Shown: positions 31,601 to 40,075, counted from the first letter of the stretch. The stretch: 41,788 nucleotides of DNA from Candidatus Pacearchaeota archaeon (GCA_018303885.1 JAGVXG010000014.1:1-41788); one strand, 5' to 3'. The notes: a model not told the origin generated them from the sequence alone. Made by a program: numbers and translations.

Positions 31601-32594
31601 TAGGAATTGTTGAAATGATTGGAACATCGTTTACACAATTTAAAGATTGACTTGCACTTCTTGGATTTTCATTGAGGTTATTATCATTGCAGTCTGTTCC
31701 TAAAGCACTTGCTTCGCTAGGGCATTGTGCTGAGGCATTTTTTATCAGATACCCTAATTTGCAATAGCCATCGAAATCCACATCTGCTAAGTCGTAGCCA
31801 TTGCAATCTTGGTCTATTAAGTCATAAGCTATATCTTCTTTGCCAGGATTTATTCCAGCATTACTATCATCGCAGTCTTTATCAGTGTAAAATCCATCTT
31901 TATCATTGTCCTCGCCAATTAAAACCCATTTGAGAGAATTCCTGAAAAGCTGCCTTGAATCTACTGTCCAATATTTTGGCTCGACAATTCCGAAGAACAA
32001 ACTTCTTGCTTGTCCGGTTTTTCCGTTCAAATATTTTGTTCCAGGATATGCAATTGAAAGAACAGAATCAGAAGCCGCATGCCCGTCTACTTGTGTTATT
32101 AATTTAATTCCCGTTGCCTTTTTTCCAGTTAAATAATATGTATTGACCCCTGTATCTGTTACAGTGTATGCCTTGAACAATTCAGGAACGCCGTCTACTA
32201 TTGTCGTGTTAATTGTGCTTAATCTTAACTTTGTTGGGCTCGACGCAGCACCACGTCCAGCACTCCATCCCCATTGCGAATCACTAACAATGATAACGCC
32301 TTTTTGATAAAAATGATACTCGTTGATAATCAATGAACTATATTTTTCAACAGGTATATCTCTGAAGTTGTCAAAATTATCGTTTCCAATTAAAATCATT
32401 TTGTATTTTGAAAAATTCGTTGAAGTTATGTTTGAATCAAGAATAATAGTATATGTCAAGCCTGCGCTGCTCAGTTCACTCGTAAGAAATGGATCAGCCT
32501 TTGTTTTTACAACATAAGCCACGTCTGCAGCCAATACAGAACTAGCTAGAAATATCGTCAAAAAAACAGCGAATACGAGTACTATTTTCTTCAT
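28677..32594 (-). CDS. Giant multidomain surface protein (1305 residues)
   Basis: Signal peptide (VLVFAVFLTIFLASSVLA), then an alpha/beta domain (about 23-225; VAYVVKTKADPFLTSELSSAGLTYTI) resembling flavodoxin-like/GATase-like extracellular domains, a MopE-type metal-binding segment (DKDGFYTDKDCDDSN, about 230-270, DIDQDCNGYD), cadherin/Ig-like repeats with the motif WNEDTxLxLNLSxYF (about 330-690), a lamin-tail-like domain (INEFVPNPTTGNEWIEFYN, about 695-800), further Ig domains, a pair of CARDB-like domains (about 1060-1240) and a C-terminal membrane anchor (YLALNLFLLILVVISVAIVKF). The operon partner overlaps its start by 4 nt. Such mosaic proteins typically mediate adhesion or envelope attachment; the role is inferred from architecture. 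Confidence 0.88.
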   Translation of the reverse strand: MKKIVLVFAVFLTIFLASSVLAADVAYVVKTKADPFLTSELSSAGLTYTIILDSNITSTNFSKYKMILIGNDNFDNFRDIPVEKYSSLIINEYHFYQKGVIIVSDSQWGWSAGRGAASSPTKLRLSTINTTIVDGVPELFKAYTVTDTGVNTYYLTGKKATGIKLITQVDGHAASDSVLSIAYPGTKYLNGKTGQARSLFFGIVEPKYWTVDSRQLFRNSLKWVLIGEDNDKDGFYTDKDCDDSNAGINPGKEDIAYDLIDQDCNGYDLADVDFDGYCKLGYLIKNASAQCPSEASALGTDCNDNNLNENPRSASQSLNCVNDVPIISTIPNFIIRESQAVILSVSATDPEGDSLVYYVNDSRFIQSNTSSNNFQWQTGFYDAGNHTFMAIASDGNLNATKNFKVSISDKNQPPALNTTIQNQTWNEDTNLSLNLSDYFYEPDPQDNITFGVSKTSPDQNITVESILNGVVNFIVKRDWSGLDWIIFFAYDGDDKTESNNVTLTVSPVNDAPVLTNSIPDQIWNEDTSLVLNLSKYFTDVDSKLNYSAVGNSQISVNFSDDTATLIPAKDWNGKETIKINASDGEFNVLSNEINLTVSPVNDAPVLNLINDELLLAGGLVDINPTATDADGDTLSFTFNLLLDNEGKWQTNQQDVGTKKVTATVSDGNGGSDSQEFNIQILQKFYINEFVPNPTTGNEWIEFYNDFNQVVNLSNCVVKDGAGNVLTLNGTLGKNEFVIVEINNKLNNLADILTLYCSDKIVDSVAYGVWDDGNLLDNAATPQLGESAGRSPDGLDTGNDAADFKIFKYPTKALPNNTDMVAPVVQLSSPLDNALFTETRDITFEFTATDNLASVLTCDAYLNGNLKTTDKSIQNNTVESILVNGTADGKYTWGVRCYDGRNYAFAPDNRTLNISAPDAPVLAPIGKKSVNENESLEFTVSATDQDLNNVTFSIQNAPEGVGFVDNLGGAAVFSWVPTYEQAGDYEVTFAVRDSTGLSSQEVVKISVKDKRIPPEFSDVDRCEVKNPNLEISVKDPDDGDEFEIGEKIGVSIEIKNKHTEDLDVDVDVNVYLYDIDEEDAVEKEKDSVNINSGKDKTVNFDLTIPEDTENSDFAIFVSAEGNGDGEGVFCNEQFIYVDIKRKDHEIVIKDVIMNQEPLFPGDAIDLTVEVQNKGSEDEDVYVEIKNSELGILKKSEEFELERYGDSDEETKILSIRVPSNAREGDYDLEIRIVADETEDSRTATVYVLRQEGTTEGGAVIYQKEGTTETSQQESQSPASIYLALNLFLLILVVISVAIVKFVKVSK

Positions 32595-33244
32595 TTCTTT
32601 CTCCTTCCATTTACTTTCCTCCTTTTCACACTCTTTTTTGACAAGGCAATTATTAAAGCCACAAGAACAAGCAACAAAACAAAAACACTTCCAATCAACA
32701 ATCCAAGCGCAAGAGCAGGGCTTTTCTTTTCTGGATTTTGATCAGTAACAATATCTTCTGTAGTAGTTACTTCTGTGTTTTGGTCTTCTTCGTCCCTAAT
32801 ATTATCTTCATTTGTTCCGCTGCTCCCCTGGTCTTTTTTTGCAATTACAACGATCTCAGAAGACAACGCAACGCCCGCTTTTTTATCTCCATCAACAGGA
32901 GAGAAAAAAACAGCAATTTTACCTTTGTATGTCCCTTCGTCTTTCACCTTGACAATGAATTCTGCTTTTTTTTCTGTGTGCGGCTCCAAAATAAAAGTCT
33001 CATCAATTAGTTCTATGAATTTCGCGGTCTCATTGTCTACCTGAAGGCTGATATTTATCGGAACATCGTTAACATTTTTTGTTAAAATGCTCTTTTCAAT
33101 TTTAGTATAAGTAAAACCGTTTACTTCTGGATACAAAACCATCTTCGCGTTTCCCATTGCGCCCGTAATAGCACTCGCAAAGCTAGCAATTATCAATAAA
33201 ATAAACAAAACTGCTATTACACCAACGCTTAGCCTTTTAATCAT
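32591..33244 (-). CDS. Small anchored surface protein, first gene of envelope operon
   Basis: 217 residues: signal peptide (LSVGVIAVLFILLIIASFASA) directly followed by ITGAMGNAKMVLYPE, a beta-sandwich domain (about 40-130; PINISLQVDNETAKFIELIDE, KKAEFIVKVKDEGTYKGKIAVFFSP) like the NEW3/DUF-type extracellular Ig fold, an acidic Ser/Thr linker, and a membrane helix (ALGLLIGSVFVLLLVLVALIIAL) with an RRKVNGRRKK tail. The TATA box lies about 27 nt before the ATG, so the mRNA is probably leaderless, under the conserved upstream element. It overlaps the giant gene by 4 nt. Confidence 0.85.
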   Translation of the reverse strand: MIKRLSVGVIAVLFILLIIASFASAITGAMGNAKMVLYPEVNGFTYTKIEKSILTKNVNDVPINISLQVDNETAKFIELIDETFILEPHTEKKAEFIVKVKDEGTYKGKIAVFFSPVDGDKKAGVALSSEIVVIAKKDQGSSGTNEDNIRDEEDQNTEVTTTEDIVTDQNPEKKSPALALGLLIGSVFVLLLVLVALIIALSKKSVKRRKVNGRRKK

Positions 33245-33270
33245 ATTATTAATTTCATAGTAGTACCCTA

Positions 33271-33329
33271 TTTAAGCATTACTGTCGTCGAAAGAATAGT
33301 TTTTGTTATTACTTTTTTTTGATGAAATT
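33271..33329 (-). promoter_or_regulatory. Conserved surface-gene upstream element, copy A
   Basis: The plus-strand block GCATTACTGTCGTCGAAAGA and the T-rich tail through GATGAAATT aligns without internal gaps with copies B (37311-37369) and C (39298-39357). Its promoter-proximal end is the TATA box of the 33244 operon (GCTTAAATAG on the minus strand), about 27 nt from the start codon. Confidence 0.7.
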
Positions 33330-33366
33330 AACAGAAAAAATAAGTTATCCATCATTCAAAAGATGC

Positions 33367-36300
33367 TCATCCTTCAAAATTATTGTCAATAATATCTTCA
33401 AACTCGAAATCAACATCCCCTACTCCAACCACCTTAATCTTTCCAGTAAGCAAGTAATAGGTTACATCAACATAGTCTTCTTCTATTGCTTCGGTTCCTT
33501 CCCCATAAACCCAGTAAGTTCCTCTTGCAGAATTTCTCCAGGTTACCTTTTCACAGTCTGATTCAATAATTTCTATGACTGTAAACTTAAGATTTATCTG
33601 AACCTTTGTTCCATTGCTTGATGTTCCTCTTGCATGCAAACTTCCTTCGCCATCAACTCTTCCATCTTCCTGATAAATCCATCCGTGAAAGAAATCAACA
33701 CGTTCTTCACTGAATGCAGAAAATCCGTCTAATAAAATCACATCTCCAGTATTTACTGCGCTATATTTTAACTTTTCAAATTCATTTCCGAGGCCCTCAT
33801 CAGTTAAACCATTACAGTTATTGTCTTTTCCATCACATATTTCATTTACAGGCTTGATTTCCCCGACACATGCCTTTCCCCTGTCACTTTCCCACTCACA
33901 ACTCGAGGTACATTGTACGACTATCTCTCCGGACCTGCATTCCCCAACATCTGTTCCGCATTCTATTGCCAGTTCTTCTCCAAGTTCGCATTCTGCCCCG
34001 CACATGTTTGCATTGCATGTATGCGTGAACTCATAAGTTCCTATTGTACAGGAATCTGTTCTTTCATTACAGACAGAAGTGAATCCAGGAGCAAAGTCTA
34101 ATGTTACTGGATTTGAATCAGGATTATTAGTGCACATGAGAATTTCAGGAAGATTGTTTGCAGTACAACTCACGGCAGTTCCTGGCTGACAGCCTATTAG
34201 GGGATTGCAATATTCTGTTCCATCGCAGAACAAACCATTATTGCAGAGATTATCATTAGGCTGATGCACAATCTTATTCAGGTTTTCATCACAGACATCA
34301 GTTGTGCACGCGACACTGTCATTAACAACTAAAGGATTGTGCAATACTTTATCTTGAGATTCATCACAGGAATCAGTTGTGCAGAATAAACCATCATTGA
34401 CTACAGGTGGCGTTCCAGCTACACACTCATAATTTTGGTTGCATATTTCTCCTCCATTGCAGAATAATCCATCACTGCAGTCAGAATTCTTTGTGCATTC
34501 TTTTTCTTCCTCGCAAATTGCGGAACATCCATCGCCATCAGCAGTATTTCCGTCGTCACAAACTTCGCCAGTTTGAACTATACCATCACCACAAAATTCA
34601 GTTAAACATTGATTCGTGCATCCGTCATTATTATAAGTATTTCCGTCGTCACACTGTTCTTGTCCTTGAACATACCCATCTCCGCATTGAGGCAGTTCAC
34701 ATTGATTCGTGCATCCGTCATTATTATAAGTATTTCCGTCGTCACATTGTTCTACTCCAGTTCTAACCTTCCCATCTCCACAAAATGCATTTTGACATGA
34801 ATTCGTGCAAGCATCAGTATTGTTTGTATTTCCGTCATCGCATTGTTCTCCGTTATCAAGATTTCCATCACCGCATTGAGGCTGTCTTATTGTACAATCA
34901 TTTCTGCATAAATCATTATTATTTGTATTGCCATCATCACATTGTTCTCCAGATTGAACATATCCATCCCCGCATTGAGGTAACTCACATTGATTTGTAC
35001 AAGAATCATTATTGACAGTATTACCATCGTCACATTGTTCTACTCCTACTCTAACAATTCCATCACCACACAGAGCAGTATTGCATTGATTTGTACAAGA
35101 ATCATTATTGATTGTGTTTCCGTCATCGCACTGCTCTACTCCTACTCTAACAATTCCATCACCACACAGAGCAGTATTACATTGATTTGTACAACCATCC
35201 CCATTTGCAGTGTTACCGTCATCACACTGCTCTCCGGCTTGAACATACCCGTCTCCGCATTGAGGCAGTTCACACTGATTCGTGCATCCGTCGTTATTGT
35301 AAGTATTTCCATCATCACACTGCTCTCCGGCTTGAACATATCCATCTCCGCATTGAGGCAGTTCACACTGATTCGTGCATCCGTCGTTATTGTAAGTATT
35401 TCCATCATCACACTGCTCTCCGGCATCAACATGACCATCTCCACAAACAGGAAGTTGAGGACAGCTTACAAGCATCCAATAAATGCTGTCTTCTGTGTCA
35501 ACTGAAAGCTCATAATTTCCAGATGAGCCTATTGTGTAATCTCCAACAACAACGCCTTGGACTCCAACTGGCGAAGGTTGAGTAAATGTTTGATTTTCTA
35601 TGACATTTGTATTGTTCTTAACAACAACATTCAATTTTCTTAAATCTGGGCTTACATCAGTTTTTGCATTAAATGTGTATTTATCAAAGAATACATAAGA
35701 ATAGCTATCTGGCGTCAAGAACATGTTGTTTGTTCTTTCATTATCAATAATAACCTGAAGAGAATTTATGTCATAAACCATGTTTGAAAGATTTTGTGAA
35801 AGATAACCCTGAACAGCTCTTGCATCGCCCTGTACAGGAGCAGAGCCCTCAATTGTAACAATGTCTCCTACTGATGTATTCAAAGAATAAATTCTGACTC
35901 TGAAAGGAGTTGCAACTTCTTTTGCAAGAGTTAATGCCTTTGGAACATTGTTTACCTTTGCATTTAAAGTTACGTCATCTCCTTTAGTGAAAATAAGCAA
36001 ATTATCTCCATCAACTTCAAAAGAAGTATTTATTGGCTGGAATGGATCATTGCCTTGGTAAACTAAAAGTTCTCCTTCACCCTTACATGTATTTACAGGA
36101 ATTTTTTCCAAGTTTGTCTTACATTGATTGGTGCAGCCATCATCATTGTTTGTATTGCCATCATCACATTGCTCTCCAGAATCAACATAGCCGTCACCAC
36201 AAAATGGAAGGTTAGTTAATTTGCAATCTTGAGTGCATTCTTGATTTTGTCCGACGCCGTCATTGCCATCACATTGCTCTTGCGGACTTTGTTTTACACC

Positions 36301-37248
36301 GTCTCCACAGAATGGCCCGTGTTTTGTTTTTGATTCACATGAGCTGCTGCAATATTGACAAGAGCTTTCATATGAAGGAGTACACTGATTTCCGTTGTCA
36401 TTGCCTTCGTCACATTCTTCACCATTTGATATTTGAATAATTTCATCGCCGCAGAAAACATCCACTGAGCAACTTAATACGCGGACAACGACAACTACAT
36501 CTTGATAATCCATGTCTGATTGGCTTACAAGCAGGTCTTCAAACGCAACCACATATTCATTACAAGAATCAAATACAACTACATGATCTTTTGAATCGGA
36601 ATTTAAAGAATTTTCAGTGGCAAATTTCAATGAACTGCCATCAGGAGTTTGGGAATCTATGGCAAATCCTAATTTTGAAACATCACTAATTGGAATGTCT
36701 ACTGTTATTTTATCACCTTCATTCAGCAAAGGAGCTCCGGGATAGCTAGAATGGTTTTTCGCCTTGAATAAAGCAACAAAGTTATTCAAATCAGAATCAG
36801 TATAATAACCAAATACGTTTTTGTTTTGGGCTATTCCTTTCACGAATTCTATCTCTAATGTTACCGTGTCTTTTTGATTATCAGTGAGCCAAATTTGATA
36901 TTGTTCCTGATCTTCTGTTGCATTAATACTAAATCCATTGTCATCAAGAACTTTTTGAAGAGAATTATCCTCGTCACCAAAGCTTTGATTGAATAACTCT
37001 TTTTCATTGTCTCCTAAAGAATCAGGAAAAATACATTTACCTTCGCATTGAGGCTCTTCAACCATGCATTGTGAACTGCAGCCATCGCCGCTGATTGTGT
37101 TTCCGTCGTCACACTGTTCATGATGAAGGCTTATTATACCATCGCCACAAACTGGTGGATGATAATCTCCACCGGCATTTATTAAAGAAACAAAACTAAT
37201 GCTTAAAAAAACCATAAAAAGCATCAATAAAACAATGTTTTTTGTCAT
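33367..37248 (-). CDS. Giant secreted protein with amplified cysteine-rich repeats (1293 residues)
   Basis: Signal peptide (VLLMLFMVFLSISFVSLINA), one DUF4215-type repeat (CGDGIISLHHEQCDDGN), a DUF4114-like domain (about 75-260, with FATENSLNSDSKDHVVVFD and VVAFEDLL), three repeats (about 265-385), a domain of about 215 residues shared with the 37477 protein (about 388-600), ten tandem repeats of about 30 residues (about 605-905), more cysteine-rich segments, a MopE-like ICDGKDNNCNGLTDEG and an acidic C-terminus. No C-terminal membrane helix is seen, so it is secreted or held by other means. Neighbouring repeats are nearly identical at DNA level. Function: probably disulfide-stabilised adhesin or sheath; inferred. 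Confidence 0.88.
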   Translation of the reverse strand: MTKNIVLLMLFMVFLSISFVSLINAGGDYHPPVCGDGIISLHHEQCDDGNTISGDGCSSQCMVEEPQCEGKCIFPDSLGDNEKELFNQSFGDEDNSLQKVLDDNGFSINATEDQEQYQIWLTDNQKDTVTLEIEFVKGIAQNKNVFGYYTDSDLNNFVALFKAKNHSSYPGAPLLNEGDKITVDIPISDVSKLGFAIDSQTPDGSSLKFATENSLNSDSKDHVVVFDSCNEYVVAFEDLLVSQSDMDYQDVVVVVRVLSCSVDVFCGDEIIQISNGEECDEGNDNGNQCTPSYESSCQYCSSSCESKTKHGPFCGDGVKQSPQEQCDGNDGVGQNQECTQDCKLTNLPFCGDGYVDSGEQCDDGNTNNDDGCTNQCKTNLEKIPVNTCKGEGELLVYQGNDPFQPINTSFEVDGDNLLIFTKGDDVTLNAKVNNVPKALTLAKEVATPFRVRIYSLNTSVGDIVTIEGSAPVQGDARAVQGYLSQNLSNMVYDINSLQVIIDNERTNNMFLTPDSYSYVFFDKYTFNAKTDVSPDLRKLNVVVKNNTNVIENQTFTQPSPVGVQGVVVGDYTIGSSGNYELSVDTEDSIYWMLVSCPQLPVCGDGHVDAGEQCDDGNTYNNDGCTNQCELPQCGDGYVQAGEQCDDGNTYNNDGCTNQCELPQCGDGYVQAGEQCDDGNTANGDGCTNQCNTALCGDGIVRVGVEQCDDGNTINNDSCTNQCNTALCGDGIVRVGVEQCDDGNTVNNDSCTNQCELPQCGDGYVQSGEQCDDGNTNNNDLCRNDCTIRQPQCGDGNLDNGEQCDDGNTNNTDACTNSCQNAFCGDGKVRTGVEQCDDGNTYNNDGCTNQCELPQCGDGYVQGQEQCDDGNTYNNDGCTNQCLTEFCGDGIVQTGEVCDDGNTADGDGCSAICEEEKECTKNSDCSDGLFCNGGEICNQNYECVAGTPPVVNDGLFCTTDSCDESQDKVLHNPLVVNDSVACTTDVCDENLNKIVHQPNDNLCNNGLFCDGTEYCNPLIGCQPGTAVSCTANNLPEILMCTNNPDSNPVTLDFAPGFTSVCNERTDSCTIGTYEFTHTCNANMCGAECELGEELAIECGTDVGECRSGEIVVQCTSSCEWESDRGKACVGEIKPVNEICDGKDNNCNGLTDEGLGNEFEKLKYSAVNTGDVILLDGFSAFSEERVDFFHGWIYQEDGRVDGEGSLHARGTSSNGTKVQINLKFTVIEIIESDCEKVTWRNSARGTYWVYGEGTEAIEEDYVDVTYYLLTGKIKVVGVGDVDFEFEDIIDNNFEG
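34500..35450. repeat. In-frame tandem array of ~90-bp cysteine-rich coding repeats
   Basis: About ten units of roughly 90 bp encode CGDGxVxxGEQCDDGNTxNNDGCTNQC. Two units starting near 35260 and 35350 are identical over about 90 bp, and another pair near 35040/35130 differs at about one base, so the array has expanded or been homogenised recently. Such arrays are prone to assembly collapse. Confidence 0.85.
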
Positions 37249-37310
37249 TTACTTTACTCCTCACTTCCTTTAACTCTTATAAACATCATTTGTAATTTAA
37301 TGCGTTTTTC

Positions 37311-37369
37311 TTTAAAAGCATTGTTGTCGTCGAAAGAATAGTTTCTGTTATCCCTATTTTTTGGTGAAC
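37311..37369 (-). promoter_or_regulatory. Conserved surface-gene upstream element, copy B
   Basis: TTTAAAAGCATTGTTGTCGT followed by CGAAAGAATAGTTTCTGTTA aligns base for base with copy A over most of its length. The TATA-like GCTTTTAAAG is about 60 nt before the 37248 start, so this gene would have a leader of about 35 nt. The 228-nt gap 37249-37476 contains no other feature I can support. Confidence 0.7.
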
Positions 37370-37476
37370 ACTTGCCATCTTCGTCGGTAAAAACAGCCTT
37401 TCGTCATTACTTAGAATAAATGAATTTACCTAAAAATAGGCGAAATAAAACCAATTACCGTCGAGAAAAATTTAAA

Positions 37477-39258
37477 TTAAATCTGTTTCAGCCAAAAAAT
37501 GATTGCCAAAATAATCAAGAGTACTATCAATGCAAGCAACCAGAAAGATATTTTTATAGTTAACCCTGATTCCTTTACCGGCTTTGCTGCTTGAAGTTCT
37601 TCGATTAAGACTACTGGAGGATTAAACTGGCCGAGGTATTTTGCATTGTAGAAATCATCGGTAGGCAAGACTCTAACTGGTCCGGGGTTTCTGCTTTTGC
37701 CTTTGCCACCGTCATTAGTATCTTTATGTTCAGTATTACATGTTGAACTGCAGCCATCACCATCAGCCGTATTTCCATCATCGCATTGTTCACTTTGCTG
37801 ATTTACAACACCATCCCCGCAGAATGGAAGATTTGTTAATGTACATTCTTGAGTGCATTCTTGATGTAAGCCAACACCGTCATTGCCATCACATTGTTCT
37901 TGCTGCTCAACAATGCTGTTTCCGCATTGGGCGACAATCAGAATCTCTCTCGATGCAGGGTTGTCAGACATGTTGCAGTCTGTTTCATTGATTTTTTCAA
38001 CAAAAACAGTTACATTATGGCCTGAAAATGTTAAATTGGAAACATCAAGAACTACTTCTTTGCTGTGGAAAACATTTATTGAATTATTGTAATTTGCTAA
38101 AGTTTGATTATCAATCTTAACAACGACATGGATGTTATTCATGGTATTTTCTATTTTGTTATCGATGAAGTATTTTATTGTGTAGTTTTTTCCTTTTGTT
38201 AGCTCTGCAGGATTATCCAAAACCCAACCAGTTGCATTTGATTCAGGTCTTATTGCAATACCGGTTCCTGCGCTATTAGAATATGAAAATCTTATTCCAA
38301 CATCATGCTCGCATACTGGCTCTTCTTCATTACAAGTTACCGAACAACCATCACCGTTTGCAGTATTACCATCATCACATTGTTCTACTCCTACTCTAAC
38401 AATTCCATCACCACATTGAGGTAACTCACATTGATTTGTACAACCATCACCATTTACAGTATTACCATCATCACATTGCTCTCCAGAATCAACATAGCCG
38501 TCACCGCAAACCGGCGTATGTGGTGGTTCTACACATCCATCAATCATCCAATAAATACTGTCTTCTGTATCAACCGAAAGTGTATATGTGCCTGATGTTT
38601 GCACAGTAAAATTATCTGCAATAACCCCTTCTACAGGGCTTGGAAGTGGCTGAGTATAAGACTTATCCACAATATTTCCAGAAGTTCCATTTATAACTAC
38701 TCTTAATAACCTGTTATCAACCCCCTGCCCAGGCGCATTTTCAGAATATTTATCAAAGAAAATATATGAATAATTATCAGATGTTAAATTAAAAGTGCTT
38801 GTTCTTTCATCATCGATAACAACTTCTAATGTATCAAGATTAAAAACCGGATCTTCAGAATCTTGAGCTAAATATCCCTGAACCGACCTTGATTCATGTT
38901 GGTGTGTTCCATTAATATCTACTGTTGCCCCAGGAGAAGTTTCTAGAGAGTAAATTTTTACATGAAATGGGCTTGAAACTTCTTTTACAAGAACTAATGG
39001 TGTTGGCACACCGTTAACCTTTGCAGAAAGAGAAGGGTCATCTTTCGTAAAAACCAAAACCTGATTTCTGTCAACAACAAAAGAGGTTTCAATATCTTGA
39101 AATGGTTCTTGCTGATAAAGGAATAACTCTCCTTGCCCAATACAAGAATTCACTGGAATTTCAGCAAGAGGGAAATTATCCCATGCGCTTAGAATAGAGA
39201 TAAAACTAAAAGTTAAAATAACTGCAATAAAAGCAAAAGAAATAAAAGTTTTTTTCAT
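37477..39258 (-). CDS. Anchored cysteine-rich surface protein (593 residues)
   Basis: Signal peptide (FISFAFIAVILTFSFISILSA), then a domain of about 210 residues (about 33-245; IPVNSCIGQGELFLYQ ... LSVDTEDSIYWMI) clearly homologous to residues about 388-600 of the 33367 protein, two DUF4215 repeats (about 253-310), a CARDB-like domain (about 320-430), two further repeats including the GNDGVGLHQECTQ variant, and a C-terminal membrane helix (WLLALIVLLIILAIIFWL). It is transcribed as its own unit under upstream element copy C. It may be the anchored partner of the unanchored 1293-residue protein, sharing a domain and repeats. Confidence 0.88.
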   Translation of the reverse strand: MKKTFISFAFIAVILTFSFISILSAWDNFPLAEIPVNSCIGQGELFLYQQEPFQDIETSFVVDRNQVLVFTKDDPSLSAKVNGVPTPLVLVKEVSSPFHVKIYSLETSPGATVDINGTHQHESRSVQGYLAQDSEDPVFNLDTLEVVIDDERTSTFNLTSDNYSYIFFDKYSENAPGQGVDNRLLRVVINGTSGNIVDKSYTQPLPSPVEGVIADNFTVQTSGTYTLSVDTEDSIYWMIDGCVEPPHTPVCGDGYVDSGEQCDDGNTVNGDGCTNQCELPQCGDGIVRVGVEQCDDGNTANGDGCSVTCNEEEPVCEHDVGIRFSYSNSAGTGIAIRPESNATGWVLDNPAELTKGKNYTIKYFIDNKIENTMNNIHVVVKIDNQTLANYNNSINVFHSKEVVLDVSNLTFSGHNVTVFVEKINETDCNMSDNPASREILIVAQCGNSIVEQQEQCDGNDGVGLHQECTQECTLTNLPFCGDGVVNQQSEQCDDGNTADGDGCSSTCNTEHKDTNDGGKGKSRNPGPVRVLPTDDFYNAKYLGQFNPPVVLIEELQAAKPVKESGLTIKISFWLLALIVLLIILAIIFWLKQI

Positions 39259-39297
39259 TTTTTCATGATGTCAGTCATTATTTCACTATTATTTTTC

Positions 39298-39357
39298 TTT
39301 AAAAGCATTATTATCCTCGACAAACTACCTTTTGTCATTCCTTTTGCTTGATGAAAC
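39298..39357 (-). promoter_or_regulatory. Conserved surface-gene upstream element, copy C
   Basis: TTTAAAAGCATTATTATCCT, then CGACAAACTACCTTTTGTCA and a GATGAAAC end match copies A and B with more substitutions. The TATA-like part is about 40 nt from the 39258 start. It lies in the divergent gap between the 37477 gene and the NYN gene. Confidence 0.6.
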
Positions 39358-39447
39358 TTAATAATTACCCTCCGGAAAAGTTTTTTTTATGAAAATTAAA
39401 AACAATTAATAATGCTTAAGCAACATCTAGGACGAACAAGGAGAAGA

Positions 39448-39457
39448 TTTATTTAAG
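39448..39457 (+). promoter_or_regulatory. TATA box of NYN gene
   Basis: TTTATTTAAG is centred about 33 nt before the ATG at 39486, predicting a very short leader. A 10-bp palindrome TGCTTAAGCA (39413-39422) lies just upstream and may be a binding site. Confidence 0.5.
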
Positions 39458-39485
39458 CATATCTCTTCTATGGAGAATAAATAAA

Positions 39486-40037
39486 ATGGAAAAGAAAAAG
39501 GAGCGTATTGCGATTTTTATTGACGGGAGAAATTTTTATCATAGTACGAAACGTCTAGAAAGGAAAGGATTTAAAATAAATATTGAAGAATTAGTTAATG
39601 ATTTAGTAGGAGGTAGAGAACTCGTTACTGTATATTATTATAATGCTCTCTTAGACAAAGAATATGATCTAAAGAGATACGAAGAACACAACGAATATCT
39701 TGATGGTTTGAGAAAAATTCCTAAATTTAAAGTTATCTTGTGCGATTGGAGAAAAATAACAGAAAAAGATGGAAGTGTGAGATATGACATAAAAGGAGAT
39801 GATGTTTATCTAGCTCATGATCTTTTGATAGCAGCATTTGATGACCTCTACGACATTGCCATTATTGTGAGTGGCGATGCAGATTTCATTCCTGTGATTA
39901 ATACAGCAAGAAAGAGATTTAAGAAGAGGGTTGGGAATGGATTTTTTAGAAGAACTTCATCGTATAAACTAAGGAAAGCATGTGACTTCTCTGTAAATCT
40001 TAATAAAGTTCTAGTTAAGCTCAATCAGGAAAAATAA
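39486..40037 (+). CDS. LabA-like NYN (PIN-fold) RNase-type protein
   Basis: 183 residues with the NYN/LabA (DUF88) signatures: IAIFIDGRNFYHSTK (about 8-22, first catalytic Asp), KGDDVYLAHDLLIAAFDDLYDIAIIVSGDADFIPVINTARKRFKKRV (about 101-147), including Asp in GDADF. The four acidic residues of the PIN active site appear to be present, so it should be an RNA nuclease or a related nucleic-acid-processing enzyme. It stands alone on the plus strand between surface-protein genes. Its RNA target is unknown; it is not accompanied by an antitoxin-like gene. Confidence 0.88.
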   Translation: MEKKKERIAIFIDGRNFYHSTKRLERKGFKINIEELVNDLVGGRELVTVYYYNALLDKEYDLKRYEEHNEYLDGLRKIPKFKVILCDWRKITEKDGSVRYDIKGDDVYLAHDLLIAAFDDLYDIAIIVSGDADFIPVINTARKRFKKRVGNGFFRRTSSYKLRKACDFSVNLNKVLVKLNQEK

Positions 40038-40055
40038 TAGAAAAAGGAAGCGTCA

Positions 40056-40075
40056 GTGCCATCCGAAGATGGCAC
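40056..40075. other. Strong hairpin in intergenic region
   Basis: GTGCCATC-CGAA-GATGGCAC is an 8-bp perfect stem with a tetraloop, 19 nt after the NYN stop. Further structure follows: AAAGTTT-ATA-AAACTTT (40104-40120) and CTCGC...GCGAG flanking it. No T-run follows, so it is not a simple terminator. The 220-nt gap 40038-40257 could encode a small structured RNA; no family is recognised. Confidence 0.5.

Noticed and set aside
28480-32517. Many 60-130 codon frames opposite the giant surface genes
   Set aside because: They are antisense shadows of long, domain-rich frames, have no ribosome sites or recognisable domains, and reflect the biased composition of the true genes.
34500-35450. Regular ~90-bp repeats that could suggest a CRISPR array or satellite
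   Set aside because: The period keeps the reading frame of the 33367 gene, the units encode CGDG...EQCDDGN cysteine-rich repeats, and there are no unique spacers.
34407-35585. Plus-strand frames rich in His/Ile opposite the repeat array
   Set aside because: Their low-complexity repeats are the antisense translation of the cysteine-rich repeats.
39486-40037. PIN-type toxin of a VapBC pair
   Set aside because: Motifs are of the LabA/NYN type, and no antitoxin-like ORF precedes or follows it.
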